The notes under the pieces were generated by a model. It did no database searches and was not told the origin of the DNA. It worked only from the letters and a program-made list of their open reading frames with translations. A stretch of DNA of 64,000 nucleotides, taken from contig NZ_LUAW01000001.1 of assembly GCF_001605895.1 (NCBI RefSeq), forward strand, positions 91,793 to 155,792. The letters are read 5' to 3'. The translations under genes and the position numbers were made by a program. This DNA comes from Acinetobacter pragensis. GTDB lineage: Bacteria > Pseudomonadota > Gammaproteobacteria > Pseudomonadales > Moraxellaceae. Shown here in pieces: positions 56,309-64,000 of the stretch; the stretch's first letter is position 1, and the number at the start of each line of letters is the position of its first letter.

Positions 56309-56362
56309 CTTGGCATATCTCCATCATGGACCCGATGGTATAAAACTAACTAACATGCCAAG
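56309..56362. promoter_or_regulatory. Nested inverted repeats upstream of the exported-protein operon
   Basis: Outer arms CTTGGCAT (56309-56316) and ATGCCAAG (56355-56362) are a perfect 8-bp inverted repeat 38 bases apart. Inside is CCATC (56321-56325) / GATGG (56334-56338), and a -10-like TATAAA at 56339-56344. The arms flank the probable promoter, which suits looping or a regulatory leader. The repeats are certain; the role is inferred. Confidence 0.45.
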
Positions 56363-56413
56363 AAAGGAATAAATATAAGAAAGATGCCGTGCATCTGAAG
56401 AAGGAAGGTCGAG

Positions 56414-57898
56414 ATGACTGGTTTAAAAAAAGCTTACACATTCCGCCAGAACTGTGTGGCGGCGGCAGTTAGCCTGTTGCTGGCGCAGTCCGCTTATGCA
56501 CTTCAAGATTTGTCAGATGCGGCACTGTCAGAAACCACAGGCGAGGGCGTGGCATTGCTTCCAGAAGGCTTTAAGATGGTTTTTCAAGGCGCAAATGATG
56601 CTTCTACTGCTTCCAGCTATAACCGTAATCTGACAGGAACCGATGCCGTAAAAGCGGAACAGTACGATACAGGCTTTATCCGTATTATTCCTGTAGGCGA
56701 AAATTATTCAAAATATGCAGGAATTACCTCTGCTGTGCTGGGCGCTAAAAGAACCAAGGCAGATATCTTCATTTATGGCTTGGCGTTATCTAAAACAGAT
56801 AGTGATTTAAACAAGCGGTTCAGCAATGCCGGCTTTAATTGGGGCACTGAAGCCAATCCTTGGCTATTCAGGGCGGGTACAGCAACAGGCATTCGCCAAT
56901 TTCAATCCAGCAATGCCAGTGCAGATATCAGCTATTTAACCTTGGAAGCGCCATTAGCAACTGTGGCTGCATCAGAAGATGATAACAATATTAAATTGGG
57001 TTTTTGGCTGGATGCTTTTTCCCGGACGCTTAATTCCAGCAACAAAGTGGACCCGATTACAGGCGCGCCAGTCACAGCAAATGCCGCAGCTGATGCAGAT
57101 TTGCTAAAAGAGCAGCGTATTCGGCTGCAGTTCGTTGCTAATGGCTTAAGTTTAAATGGTTCTCAGGTTCGCTTATTTCAAACACAGGCATCAACAGTCG
57201 CGCAGCAGAACCAAACATTAGGCATGGCCAGTATTATTCGTCTCAATACCAATGATGATCCATCCGCTTTGGTTTATGCCAACACAGATGTGAATAAGAC
57301 TTTGCTGAATGCAAAAGGCTTGAGAATCAGCACTGCCGCATCCGATGATGGAACGGCTGTAACCCCAGCTTTAGACCGTTCATTTGCCCCGGTATTTGAT
57401 TCGAATGAAGGTCTATATTTATACAGCCCTAACATCAATTTGGTTTTAGGTAATATGTATCAGCCTTTTGTTGTGGGTTCAGAAGGCAATAACATTATTC
57501 TGGAAGTTACTAGAATACCTGACATCCCTGAAATATATAAGAAAATTTATACTTACTATGCCAGCACCGATAGTTCAAATACAGCTTTAACCGCAGCGCA
57601 GAAAGCTGAATACAAAGGCTCAACGTGTAATGTCTCCGCCTGCGGAGATGTCTTAACCGTCGGAACAGGAACATCTGCAGTCACCTATCAAGGCAATAAT
57701 GCAACACATAGCAGTATTGCGATCGGCAGTGTAACGCTGGATAAAGCTACGAATTTATTGAAGGCCAATGATGCAGCGGCTTCTACGGGAGTGGTTTTTA
57801 GAAGCGCTGGAACCGGGTCAACAGCAGTCAATTTGGGCTCTGCTGTTATTGATGGCGTGCTGATCCAGCATTTGAAATTTAAAACAACGGGCTTGTAA
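56414..57898 (+). CDS. Exported protein 1 with N-terminal TG motif, 494 aa
   Basis: Signal peptide with probable cleavage after AYA (residue 30), then LQDLSDAALSETTGEGVALL, the short motif shared by the next three genes. The rest is rich in Ala, Thr, Ser and Asn and alternates short strands, as in beta-rich surface proteins. One close cysteine pair is seen (CNVSAC). The C-terminus ends IDGVLIQHLKFKTTGL without an obvious outer-membrane insertion signal. AAGGAAGG stands 7 nt before the ATG. No characterised homologue recognised; it recalls Acinetobacter FilA-like proteins only in the N-terminal motif. Confidence 0.88.
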   Translation: MTGLKKAYTFRQNCVAAAVSLLLAQSAYALQDLSDAALSETTGEGVALLPEGFKMVFQGANDASTASSYNRNLTGTDAVKAEQYDTGFIRIIPVGENYSKYAGITSAVLGAKRTKADIFIYGLALSKTDSDLNKRFSNAGFNWGTEANPWLFRAGTATGIRQFQSSNASADISYLTLEAPLATVAASEDDNNIKLGFWLDAFSRTLNSSNKVDPITGAPVTANAAADADLLKEQRIRLQFVANGLSLNGSQVRLFQTQASTVAQQNQTLGMASIIRLNTNDDPSALVYANTDVNKTLLNAKGLRISTAASDDGTAVTPALDRSFAPVFDSNEGLYLYSPNINLVLGNMYQPFVVGSEGNNIILEVTRIPDIPEIYKKIYTYYASTDSSNTALTAAQKAEYKGSTCNVSACGDVLTVGTGTSAVTYQGNNATHSSIAIGSVTLDKATNLLKANDAAASTGVVFRSAGTGSTAVNLGSAVIDGVLIQHLKFKTTGL

Positions 57899-57910
57899 AG
57901 GGGAAATATA

Positions 57911-58588
57911 ATGAAAAGATCTTTACTTATGCCATTGGTTTTATCCTCTCAACTTTGTTCTGCAGGGCTAATTGGGCTGAATAGCGATGAACTGGTGAAT
58001 GTAACAGGCAAAGGCGGGGCTGACTTAAGCTGGACACTTTCATTAAATCAGCAGTATGCAACGGATATGAGTTTAAAAAATATATCAAAATTGAATGGCA
58101 CGGATAAAAATGGGCGAGCTATTGTTACTGAAGCCTATTATAAAATGCAGTCTACCGATTGCCCATTGCTTGAGCTGTGCAGGCTGGCGATTTCACCAAA
58201 CAATCATGTGGAAAATGGACAGAAAAAGTGGCTGGTCTTTAAGCAGTTTCAAGGTACCCTGCAAATCGAGAAATTCTCTTTGGAAGGCACAACAATTTTA
58301 AATAAAGACGGCAATCCGCAAACAGCTATGCTGCTGAAATTCTATGATAATTATCCTCTGAAAATCAGGAATCTGGGTTTTTCCAGCCTTTCTGTTGAGT
58401 CCGGTGATACAGGCTATTTAACGACAACAAAATACAGCACCTATGATTCTGGAAAAGTTGTTCCAAGCTTTGATAATGGGCAGGAACAAGGTTTTATGGG
58501 GCTGAATATGCATGGCAATTTGCACATGGATGGAAATTTGAAGATTTTCAGCTACAACTGTTCAGGTGGAACGGGAAGCCGCTGCTAA
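57911..58588 (+). CDS. Exported protein 2 with N-terminal TG motif, 225 aa
   Basis: Signal peptide (hydrophobic stretch LLMPLVLSSQLCSA, cleavage near residue 19), then LIGLNSDELVNVTGKGGADL. The body is polar and strand-rich. Two cysteine pairs: CPLLELC near residue 75 and CSGGTGSRC forming the last residues. It ends soon after a Met/His/Gly/Asn-rich GLNMHGNLHMDGNLKI. AAAGGGG lies upstream; the gene begins 12 nt after gene 1. Unknown function; likely partner of genes 1, 3 and 4. Confidence 0.87.
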   Translation: MKRSLLMPLVLSSQLCSAGLIGLNSDELVNVTGKGGADLSWTLSLNQQYATDMSLKNISKLNGTDKNGRAIVTEAYYKMQSTDCPLLELCRLAISPNNHVENGQKKWLVFKQFQGTLQIEKFSLEGTTILNKDGNPQTAMLLKFYDNYPLKIRNLGFSSLSVESGDTGYLTTTKYSTYDSGKVVPSFDNGQEQGFMGLNMHGNLHMDGNLKIFSYNCSGGTGSRC

Positions 58589-58615
58589 TCGTAATGATTT
58601 CAAAAGGATGTTGAT

Positions 58616-60892
58616 ATGCACAAAATAATAAAACTAAATTTGCTGGCAGCATGTGTTTGTATTGCGAACCAAGCCTATGCGCTTGAAGTATTAAACGATC
58701 AGACACTGGGCGCAGTTACAGGCCAGGACGGCATTTCCATTACACATGAAGTTTCACGCGTAGAAGCGAATCAGATTAATTGGGTTGATTATTCAGGTAC
58801 GGGAACAACTCCAATAAAGCTGGGCCTGCATGATGTCACAATTCAATCTGCTGCCGCCAATACCAATATTCAGTCTAAAGTTGATTTGGATGTCGGTGTA
58901 ACCAATGCGGATAGCTCAGGGCGAAAAGGCACAGGGATTGAGTTAACGGCAAGCATATCGCCATTCATTGCCACGGCTTCAAAAATAATGCTGATGTGTG
59001 AACCGAATTGCACATCAGGAGAAACCAGTCAAAATTTAGGGTCTTTAAGTTTTTCAACTATTTCACCCTTAAAGGTGTATTTGGCGACCACCAATGGGCT
59101 GTTTAACCGTAACGATAAAGCGCATTTGGAATTTAATTTGCAAAATGCCAGCATCAGCTATGGGCAAAATGGACAAAATTTAACGTCTAAGGACTTTAAC
59201 TTTAATTTTACAGCCGATGGATATATGTATATCGATGCTGATGAAGGGATTGTGCTGACAACTAAATCAAGAGATGGCAATACCGATCACATTGTCAGCT
59301 TAGACCGTGTTGAAGATAAAACAGATGTACACAGCAGCCGTACAGGTACAGCAACCAATCCCGGTTTAAATATAGATTTGCGCTATGGTTCAGATACATC
59401 CAATCAACGAAATTTAATCCGTATTGGCGCATCTGGTGATTTAACCAATGCAAAAATTCTGTTCAATTCGAATCAAACAGGAATAGCGCAATTCACTCAG
59501 GTGAATCGAGGCAGTGGCAGCGCTGCAGAAACAGTAGCTACTGCGGCAACAGGCTATGATTTTAAAAATACTGGCGGGCTGCACTTCGGCTTGTCAGCAG
59601 ATTTCCTTCACAGCGGCCTGAATCCCACGGTATTTGAACTTGGCCATACAGGGACAGGCAGTTACGCGATTGAGTTTTCAAATTTAACGCGCCTGAATGT
59701 GCGAACTGCGAATGATGCGTCGGCTGCAGTAAATACTCAGAATGCATATATCGATTTGGGCGATATTTATATTAATAATATTCGAACGAATTCATTGGGC
59801 TTTGTGGTCAATGAGCAAATTAAGAATATATTAGGGGCTTCTGCTTACGAGCAAATATATAATCCATCGCAAACCGCCAATGCGCAGAATATGGTTTTAG
59901 TGGCAATTCGAGGCATGGATTTTCAAGCCATTGCCCGCAAAGCTCGCTTTATTTCAGATAATTCAATTGCAGACATTAATGCCGGATCAAAAACTGCTTC
60001 GACTTGGGGTTTAGGCATTCCCATCTATAATTTGAATGCCAATGCCGCCATTTATTCAAAAGACTATACCAATAAAAATAATGTGACGAAAACGGGACTG
60101 GGCTATGATTTAGCCATGTCGACAGATGGGTATGGTGTTGACACTAAAACAGGTACACCAAATACCACATCTATTATTGTGATTGATGGCGCGCAAGGGA
60201 GTCATGGCGAAGAAGTTAACTATTATGCCGGTTTAAGGAATATTGATTCTTATATCAAGGCCAAAGGTGTGATCGGTTTTGAAGATAAAGAAATCTATAT
60301 TAAAGCTGATAGCCTGCTTATGGCGGCCAAAGCTGAGGTTGCAATTGGACAGCTGCCAGGATCCTTATATAACTGTACAGCTGGTCAGACGACATGTGCT
60401 AAAAAAGTCGTACCAATTGATAATTTTGCCAAAAAAGATGATGTTTTGACGACGATCGCTTTTAAACTGGATGGAAAGGGCGAGCTGTTTATTATTCCAG
60501 GTTTAGAAAGCGCATCTGGTACACCGGATACGAATTTCCTCTCTTTAAAAGCCAACTTTGAATTTAACGCACCGAAAGATGCAAATGACCAAGGAAGCTT
60601 TGTCAGTTTAATTGATTCAGATGTGCAAGGTACAACCACCAAGACTTCAAGCCTGAATTTGAATAAAATCCAAGGGCATATCGGCGTCAATAGTGAAGTG
60701 CATATGCAGAGCGATACAGTTGTGCTGGATAATCAGGTGCAATTCAACTATAAAGCGCTGGCCGGCGGACAAGGAAAAGCTTTTACAGCTGAAGTCGCTA
60801 TGTCTCCATCGTCTGGCGCGATGCAAAAAATTGCAGATCTCGCGATTACTGGCGGTACGATGCGGAGCACCTTGGGAATTACGCCAAGATAA
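58616..60892 (+). CDS. Exported protein 3 with N-terminal TG motif, 758 aa
   Basis: Largest member. Signal peptide ending QAYA (residue 22), then LEVLNDQTLGAVTGQDGISI, the clearest copy of the shared motif. The long body is Asn/Thr/Gly-rich with regular strands such as NAYIDLGDIYINNIRTNSLG and reads like a repetitive beta structure. Cysteine pairs CEPNC and CTAGQTTC are present. No lipobox, LPXTG or autotransporter barrel is visible. AAAGGATG precedes the start. Function not known; a surface or filament component is a guess from composition. Confidence 0.88.
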   Translation: MHKIIKLNLLAACVCIANQAYALEVLNDQTLGAVTGQDGISITHEVSRVEANQINWVDYSGTGTTPIKLGLHDVTIQSAAANTNIQSKVDLDVGVTNADSSGRKGTGIELTASISPFIATASKIMLMCEPNCTSGETSQNLGSLSFSTISPLKVYLATTNGLFNRNDKAHLEFNLQNASISYGQNGQNLTSKDFNFNFTADGYMYIDADEGIVLTTKSRDGNTDHIVSLDRVEDKTDVHSSRTGTATNPGLNIDLRYGSDTSNQRNLIRIGASGDLTNAKILFNSNQTGIAQFTQVNRGSGSAAETVATAATGYDFKNTGGLHFGLSADFLHSGLNPTVFELGHTGTGSYAIEFSNLTRLNVRTANDASAAVNTQNAYIDLGDIYINNIRTNSLGFVVNEQIKNILGASAYEQIYNPSQTANAQNMVLVAIRGMDFQAIARKARFISDNSIADINAGSKTASTWGLGIPIYNLNANAAIYSKDYTNKNNVTKTGLGYDLAMSTDGYGVDTKTGTPNTTSIIVIDGAQGSHGEEVNYYAGLRNIDSYIKAKGVIGFEDKEIYIKADSLLMAAKAEVAIGQLPGSLYNCTAGQTTCAKKVVPIDNFAKKDDVLTTIAFKLDGKGELFIIPGLESASGTPDTNFLSLKANFEFNAPKDANDQGSFVSLIDSDVQGTTTKTSSLNLNKIQGHIGVNSEVHMQSDTVVLDNQVQFNYKALAGGQGKAFTAEVAMSPSSGAMQKIADLAITGGTMRSTLGITPR

Positions 60893-60920
60893 ATTAAGAA
60901 ATAAAAAAAATCAGGGAAAT

Positions 60921-61997
60921 ATGATGAAAAAAACAATTCTAGGTGTTTGGATCGCGTCCGCATTAAGCTTTTCAACCATGCCGCATGCTATGACGAATTT
61001 GGATGACCAGTCGCTTTCTGACGTAACTGGCCAGTCTTTGCTGAATATGACTTATGTTCAAGGTACAAATTCTGGCTCTATGCAACAATCAAATATGGGA
61101 TTTTATCGGCTCTCACTAGAAGGGCAGCTGTCACTGAATGCCAATATTAAAAAGCTCCAATTAGGCTGCGGCGGATCTAAAGGCGCGGGCTGTGATATTG
61201 ATATTGATAATATTGCACTTACTGGCATTACAACATCTAAGGAAGCAGGGGCTGGCGCAAGTACAGACTTTGTATTGAATAATCCATTTATTGAATTTGC
61301 AATAGATAATGCCGCAACTTCTTCAACGCGATCGGTAGCCGGATTCCGCCTAGGCGCATTATCTGCACTCGGCATTATGAGTATTGGTTCCAATGCAGAT
61401 TTAACACAATTGAGTGATGATACGGGTATTAACACGCTGAGCGGTGATATCGGCATTAGGGTGACAAATGCGACCTTAACCAATGTAAGCGCTTGTGTTA
61501 TTTCAACAACGGCGGGATGCTGGTTGAACGGTACTGCTAATGTCGCAGATTATAGTACAACGCTGATTGCAAAACGCTCCAAGACATTTAGCTTGACAGG
61601 AATGACCGCGCAAGCATCTTCATCTTTATTAGGTTTGAAATTAACCAATGTTAATATGAATGAGATTCCCTATGCCACAACCCATCAATTGATGATTGCT
61701 GATACAGATGCTAGCGGGAATTATATTGCAACAAGCAATGCCTCTTTGTCTTTGCAAAGTAAAAATATTTATTGGCAAAACGTTTCCGATGGCTCTTGGC
61801 GTACCATAGCCGCTGAAAAAGGCTGGTGGATTTCCTTGCCGACGACTCAGTTTGCGGACTTGCAAATGACCCAAGCCGTCAAGTTAAATGCTTTTGCTGC
61901 CATTGGCGGCGCATTGGGGCAAGAAGTAAATTTGGCTGGTGTTGATTTAGGGCAAACCCCTATTTCAAATTGCTTTGGCAGTTTAAAATTCTGTTAA
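60921..61997 (+). CDS. Exported protein 4 with N-terminal TG motif, about 358 aa
   Basis: Start at tandem ATGs 60921/60924 after CAGGGA; the frame is open for 76 more codons upstream but those overlap gene 3 and lack a signal. Signal peptide to about residue 23 (PHA), then MTNLDDQSLSDVTGQSLLNM. Three cysteine pairs of similar spacing: CGGSKGAGC, CVISTTAGC and CFGSLKFC, the last forming the C-terminus. The body is strand-rich. Fourth and last gene of the operon, closed by a strong hairpin. Confidence 0.87.
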   Translation: MMKKTILGVWIASALSFSTMPHAMTNLDDQSLSDVTGQSLLNMTYVQGTNSGSMQQSNMGFYRLSLEGQLSLNANIKKLQLGCGGSKGAGCDIDIDNIALTGITTSKEAGAGASTDFVLNNPFIEFAIDNAATSSTRSVAGFRLGALSALGIMSIGSNADLTQLSDDTGINTLSGDIGIRVTNATLTNVSACVISTTAGCWLNGTANVADYSTTLIAKRSKTFSLTGMTAQASSSLLGLKLTNVNMNEIPYATTHQLMIADTDASGNYIATSNASLSLQSKNIYWQNVSDGSWRTIAAEKGWWISLPTTQFADLQMTQAVKLNAFAAIGGALGQEVNLAGVDLGQTPISNCFGSLKFC

Positions 61998-62015
61998 TAA
62001 TACAATTTATCCTAG

Positions 62016-62052
62016 AATGTAAAAATCCCGCACTCAGCGGGATTTTTACATT
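62016..62052. terminator. 16-bp perfect bidirectional terminator
   Basis: Arms 62016-62031 and 62037-62052 are perfect complements of 16 bases with loop ACTCA. Each arm carries an A5 or T5 run beside a GC core (ATCCCGC/GCGGGAT), so it works in both directions between the exported-protein operon and proS. Confidence 0.93.
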
Positions 62053-62061
62053 AGCTAAAAC

Positions 62062-63777
62062 TTATTTTGCAATTTTAGCCAGCAGTTCTTCTTTAGAAAT
62101 GTTGACAGATTCGGCATCGCGGCGGCCTTTATATTCAAAAGTGCCAGCATCCAAGCCTTTTTCACCAATGACAATGCGGTGAGGAATACCTGTAATTTCT
62201 AAGTCAGAGAATTTAACGCCAGGACGTTCGTCACGGTCATCTAAAATCACGTCATAACCGGCAGCTTGAAGTTCTGCATACAGCGTTTCAGCCGCCTCTA
62301 ATGTACGCGGAGATTTATGCGCATTCATTGGTACAATGGCAACTTCGAAAGGCGCAATAGCAGATGGCCAGATGATGCCTTTGTCATCGAAGTTTTGCTC
62401 AATGGCGGATGCAACAACACGTGTTACACCAATACCATAACAGCCCATAGTCACCACAAGCGGTTTGCCATCTTTACCCAAGACTTTACAGCCGAGCGCT
62501 TCGGAGTATTTTTGACCCAATTGGAAAATATGGCCCACTTCAATACCGCGTTTAATTTGCAGTGTGCCTTTGCCGTCTGGAGATGGATCGCCTTCAACTA
62601 CATTGCGCAAGTCATAGACTTCTGTCAATTGAGCATCACGTTCCCAGTTTACGCCAACTGCATGCTTATCCACTTGGTTCGCGCCGGCAACGAAGTCAGA
62701 CAAAACAGATGCAGCGCGGTCTGCAATAACGGTAATGCCTTTTTCAACAAGACCTTGAGGGCCGCAGAAACCTGCTGTTAAACCTAAATCTTCCAGCTGT
62801 GTTTCTGTTGCAAAGACAAGCGGCGATGCAATTAATGGGTGCTTTTCAGCTTTAATTTCGTTCAGCTCGTGATCGCCGCGTAAGAATAAAGCAACTACAG
62901 GCGTCGCTTTGCCTTCTTCAGCCACACCTTGTACCAGCAATGCTTTTACAGATTGTGCAGGATTAGATTTTAAGAACTCTGAAACATCCGCAATCGTTTT
63001 TTGATTTGGTGTATCTACAATTTCAAGCGCTTTAGCTGGTGCCGCGCGCTCGCCGACAAGGACAGCTTCTGCCATTTCAACGTTGGCCGCGTAGTCTGAT
63101 TCTGTAGAAAAGGCGATATCGTCTTCACCGCTTGAAGCCAATACATGGAATTCGTGCGAGCCTGAACCGCCAATTGAACCCGTATCTGCCTGTACTGGAC
63201 GGAAGTTCAAGCCAAGGCGTGTAAAGATTTTACAGTAAGCATCGAACATGCGGTCATATGTTTCTTGCAGCGATGCTTGATCGACATGGAAAGAATACGC
63301 ATCTTTCATGATGAATTCGCGTGAACGCATTACGCCAAAGCGCGGACGGATTTCGTCACGGAATTTGGTTTGCACTTGATAGAAGTTTGCAGGCAATTGT
63401 TTGTAGCTTTTTAATTCATTGCGCGCAAGGTCAGTGATGACTTCTTCGTGTGTAGGGCCAAGTACAAAGTCATTGCTGTGGCGGTCTTTGAAGCGTAAGA
63501 GTTCCGGGCCGTATTGTACATAGCGGCCAGACTCTTCCCACAGTGAGGCAGGCTGAGTCACAGGCATTAATACTTGAAGCGAGCCGGCACGGTCCATTTC
63601 TTCACGCACAATCGCTTCTACTTTATTTAATACGCGAACGCCCATCGGCAGCCAAGTATACAAACCCGAAGCCAATTTACGAATCATCCCGGCACGAAGC
63701 ATTAACTGATGTGAAATAACTTCAGCATCGTTTGGGGTTTCTCTCAACGTTGCAAATAAAAAGCGACTCGCGCGCAT
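62062..63777 (-). CDS. proS: Prolyl-tRNA synthetase
   Basis: Class II synthetase of 571 residues, bacterial type with an inserted editing domain (about 225-390) that clears misacylated Ala-tRNA. Class II motif 2 lies around [20 protein letters not shown] and motif 3 near the HAVGV..., [11 protein letters not shown] region. The C-terminal anticodon-binding domain covers about 470-571. ATG 63777 is preceded by AGGA about 9 nt upstream, and a TATAAT -10 box lies at 63819-63814. Essential. Confidence 0.98.
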   Translation of the reverse strand: MRASRFLFATLRETPNDAEVISHQLMLRAGMIRKLASGLYTWLPMGVRVLNKVEAIVREEMDRAGSLQVLMPVTQPASLWEESGRYVQYGPELLRFKDRHSNDFVLGPTHEEVITDLARNELKSYKQLPANFYQVQTKFRDEIRPRFGVMRSREFIMKDAYSFHVDQASLQETYDRMFDAYCKIFTRLGLNFRPVQADTGSIGGSGSHEFHVLASSGEDDIAFSTESDYAANVEMAEAVLVGERAAPAKALEIVDTPNQKTIADVSEFLKSNPAQSVKALLVQGVAEEGKATPVVALFLRGDHELNEIKAEKHPLIASPLVFATETQLEDLGLTAGFCGPQGLVEKGITVIADRAASVLSDFVAGANQVDKHAVGVNWERDAQLTEVYDLRNVVEGDPSPDGKGTLQIKRGIEVGHIFQLGQKYSEALGCKVLGKDGKPLVVTMGCYGIGVTRVVASAIEQNFDDKGIIWPSAIAPFEVAIVPMNAHKSPRTLEAAETLYAELQAAGYDVILDDRDERPGVKFSDLEITGIPHRIVIGEKGLDAGTFEYKGRRDAESVNISKEELLAKIAK

Positions 63778-63820
63778 GGAAACTGTCCTAAGAAATTAAG
63801 CGTTAAAGGGGGGATTATAC

Positions 63821-63862
63821 AATAAAAAATGAGGTGAACATTTCTCAATGTCACCTCATTGG
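63821..63862 (-). terminator. Terminator of the RND permease gene
   Basis: Stem AATGAGGTGA (63828-63837) / TCACCTCATT (63851-63860), extended inward by CATT/AATG with one bulged A. On the minus strand it is followed by T6. It separates the permease from proS. Confidence 0.85.
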
Positions 63863-63894
63863 CATTTATTCGCCTGAATTCATCATCGATACAA

Positions 63895-64000
63895 TTAAGA
63901 GGTGAATTTTTTGACCTGACGCATCATCAAATTTTTAAAGTCATCTAAATAGGTAAAAATGACTGGAACCACGACCAGCGTGAGCAGGGTTGAGGTAATG
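63895..64000 (-). CDS. RND efflux permease, C-terminal end only
   Basis: I translated 35 codons from the window edge to the TAA at 63897-63895. They read TLLTLVVVPVIFTYLDDF then KNLMMRQVKKFTS. The first part matches the last membrane helix of HAE1-type RND drug transporters (inner-membrane AcrB-like pumps), and the basic tail is cytosolic. The body of the gene lies beyond the window, so the specific pump cannot be named. Confidence 0.82.
   Translation of the reverse strand, partial: ITSTLLTLVVVPVIFTYLDDFKNLMMRQVKKFTS

Noticed and set aside
60693..60920. N-terminal extension of exported protein 4 (76 extra codons)
   Set aside because: It overlaps gene 3 in another frame, is rich in Cys, Arg and Trp, and hides the signal peptide. 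The internal ATG has a ribosome site.
1..64000. tRNA, rRNA, insertion sequences, integrases or phage genes
   Set aside because: I looked through the gaps and the proteins and found no cloverleaf-like sequence, transposase, integrase or structural phage gene.

Overview
The window reads as chromosomal DNA of an Acinetobacter species, most likely outside the A. baumannii group. The evidence is the BfmR/BfmS two-component pair beside nrdA, a complete nuoA-N operon with fused nuoCD, the FinR/Fpr divergent pair, moderate GC with strongly AT-rich intergenic DNA, and the protein sequences themselves. I see no tRNA, rRNA, CRISPR array, insertion sequence or phage. Most of the window is ordinary core genome, with several small accessory patches.

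Layout. 1-2.7 kb: nrdA (minus strand, C-terminus outside the window), with a probable NrdR box pair upstream. 3.3-5.7 kb: bfmRS, with a perfect palindrome over the bfmR promoter. 6.9-22.0 kb: the 13-gene respiratory complex I operon, nuoA to nuoN. 22.1-24.0 kb: upp and two cold-shock-domain genes, the second fused to a membrane segment and an Excalibur-like domain. 24.0-25.8 kb: finR and fpr, divergent. 26.6-30.3 kb: an ethanolamine operon (permease, EutB, EutC) without microcompartment genes. 30.6-33.5 kb: small membrane and hypothetical proteins around a CmpX-like mechanosensitive channel. 33.6-39.3 kb: a flavoprotein, a PLP enzyme and a tetR-MFS-HlyD drug efflux operon with a perfect 20-bp operator. 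39.5-42.6 kb: a small lipoprotein, a DIP1984 protein, a LysE exporter, a periplasmic metallo-beta-lactamase-fold protein and a 37-residue membrane peptide.

42.7-48.8 kb is the most defence-like region. An AT-rich gene for a TPR protein ending in a HEPN-type domain lies directly downstream of metG and next to a short palindromic repeat. On the other side of metG is a second protein carrying a HEPN-like RxxxxH motif, followed by an LEA/hydrophilin-like helical protein. 48.9-56.2 kb: a small periplasmic protein, the Fe-S carrier ApbC/Mrp, a translationally coupled TAXI-type TRAP transporter operon, a second LysE exporter and dcd.

56.4-62.0 kb is the best candidate for a poorly described system. 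It is an operon of four exported proteins of very different size (494, 225, 758 and about 358 residues). All begin with a signal peptide followed by the same short L-x3-TG motif, and all carry closely spaced cysteine pairs. The operon closes on a 16-bp perfect hairpin shared with convergent proS. The last 106 bases hold the C-terminal end of an RND efflux permease.

How the genes work together. The core blocks supply deoxynucleotides (nrdA, dcd), respiration (nuo), pyrimidine salvage (upp), tRNA charging (metG, proS), Fe-S assembly (mrp) and envelope stress control (bfmRS). The accessory blocks handle ethanolamine breakdown, drug and amino-acid export, C4/aromatic-type substrate uptake (TAXI-TRAP), possible RNA-targeting defence (HEPN genes) and a cell-surface or secreted protein set.
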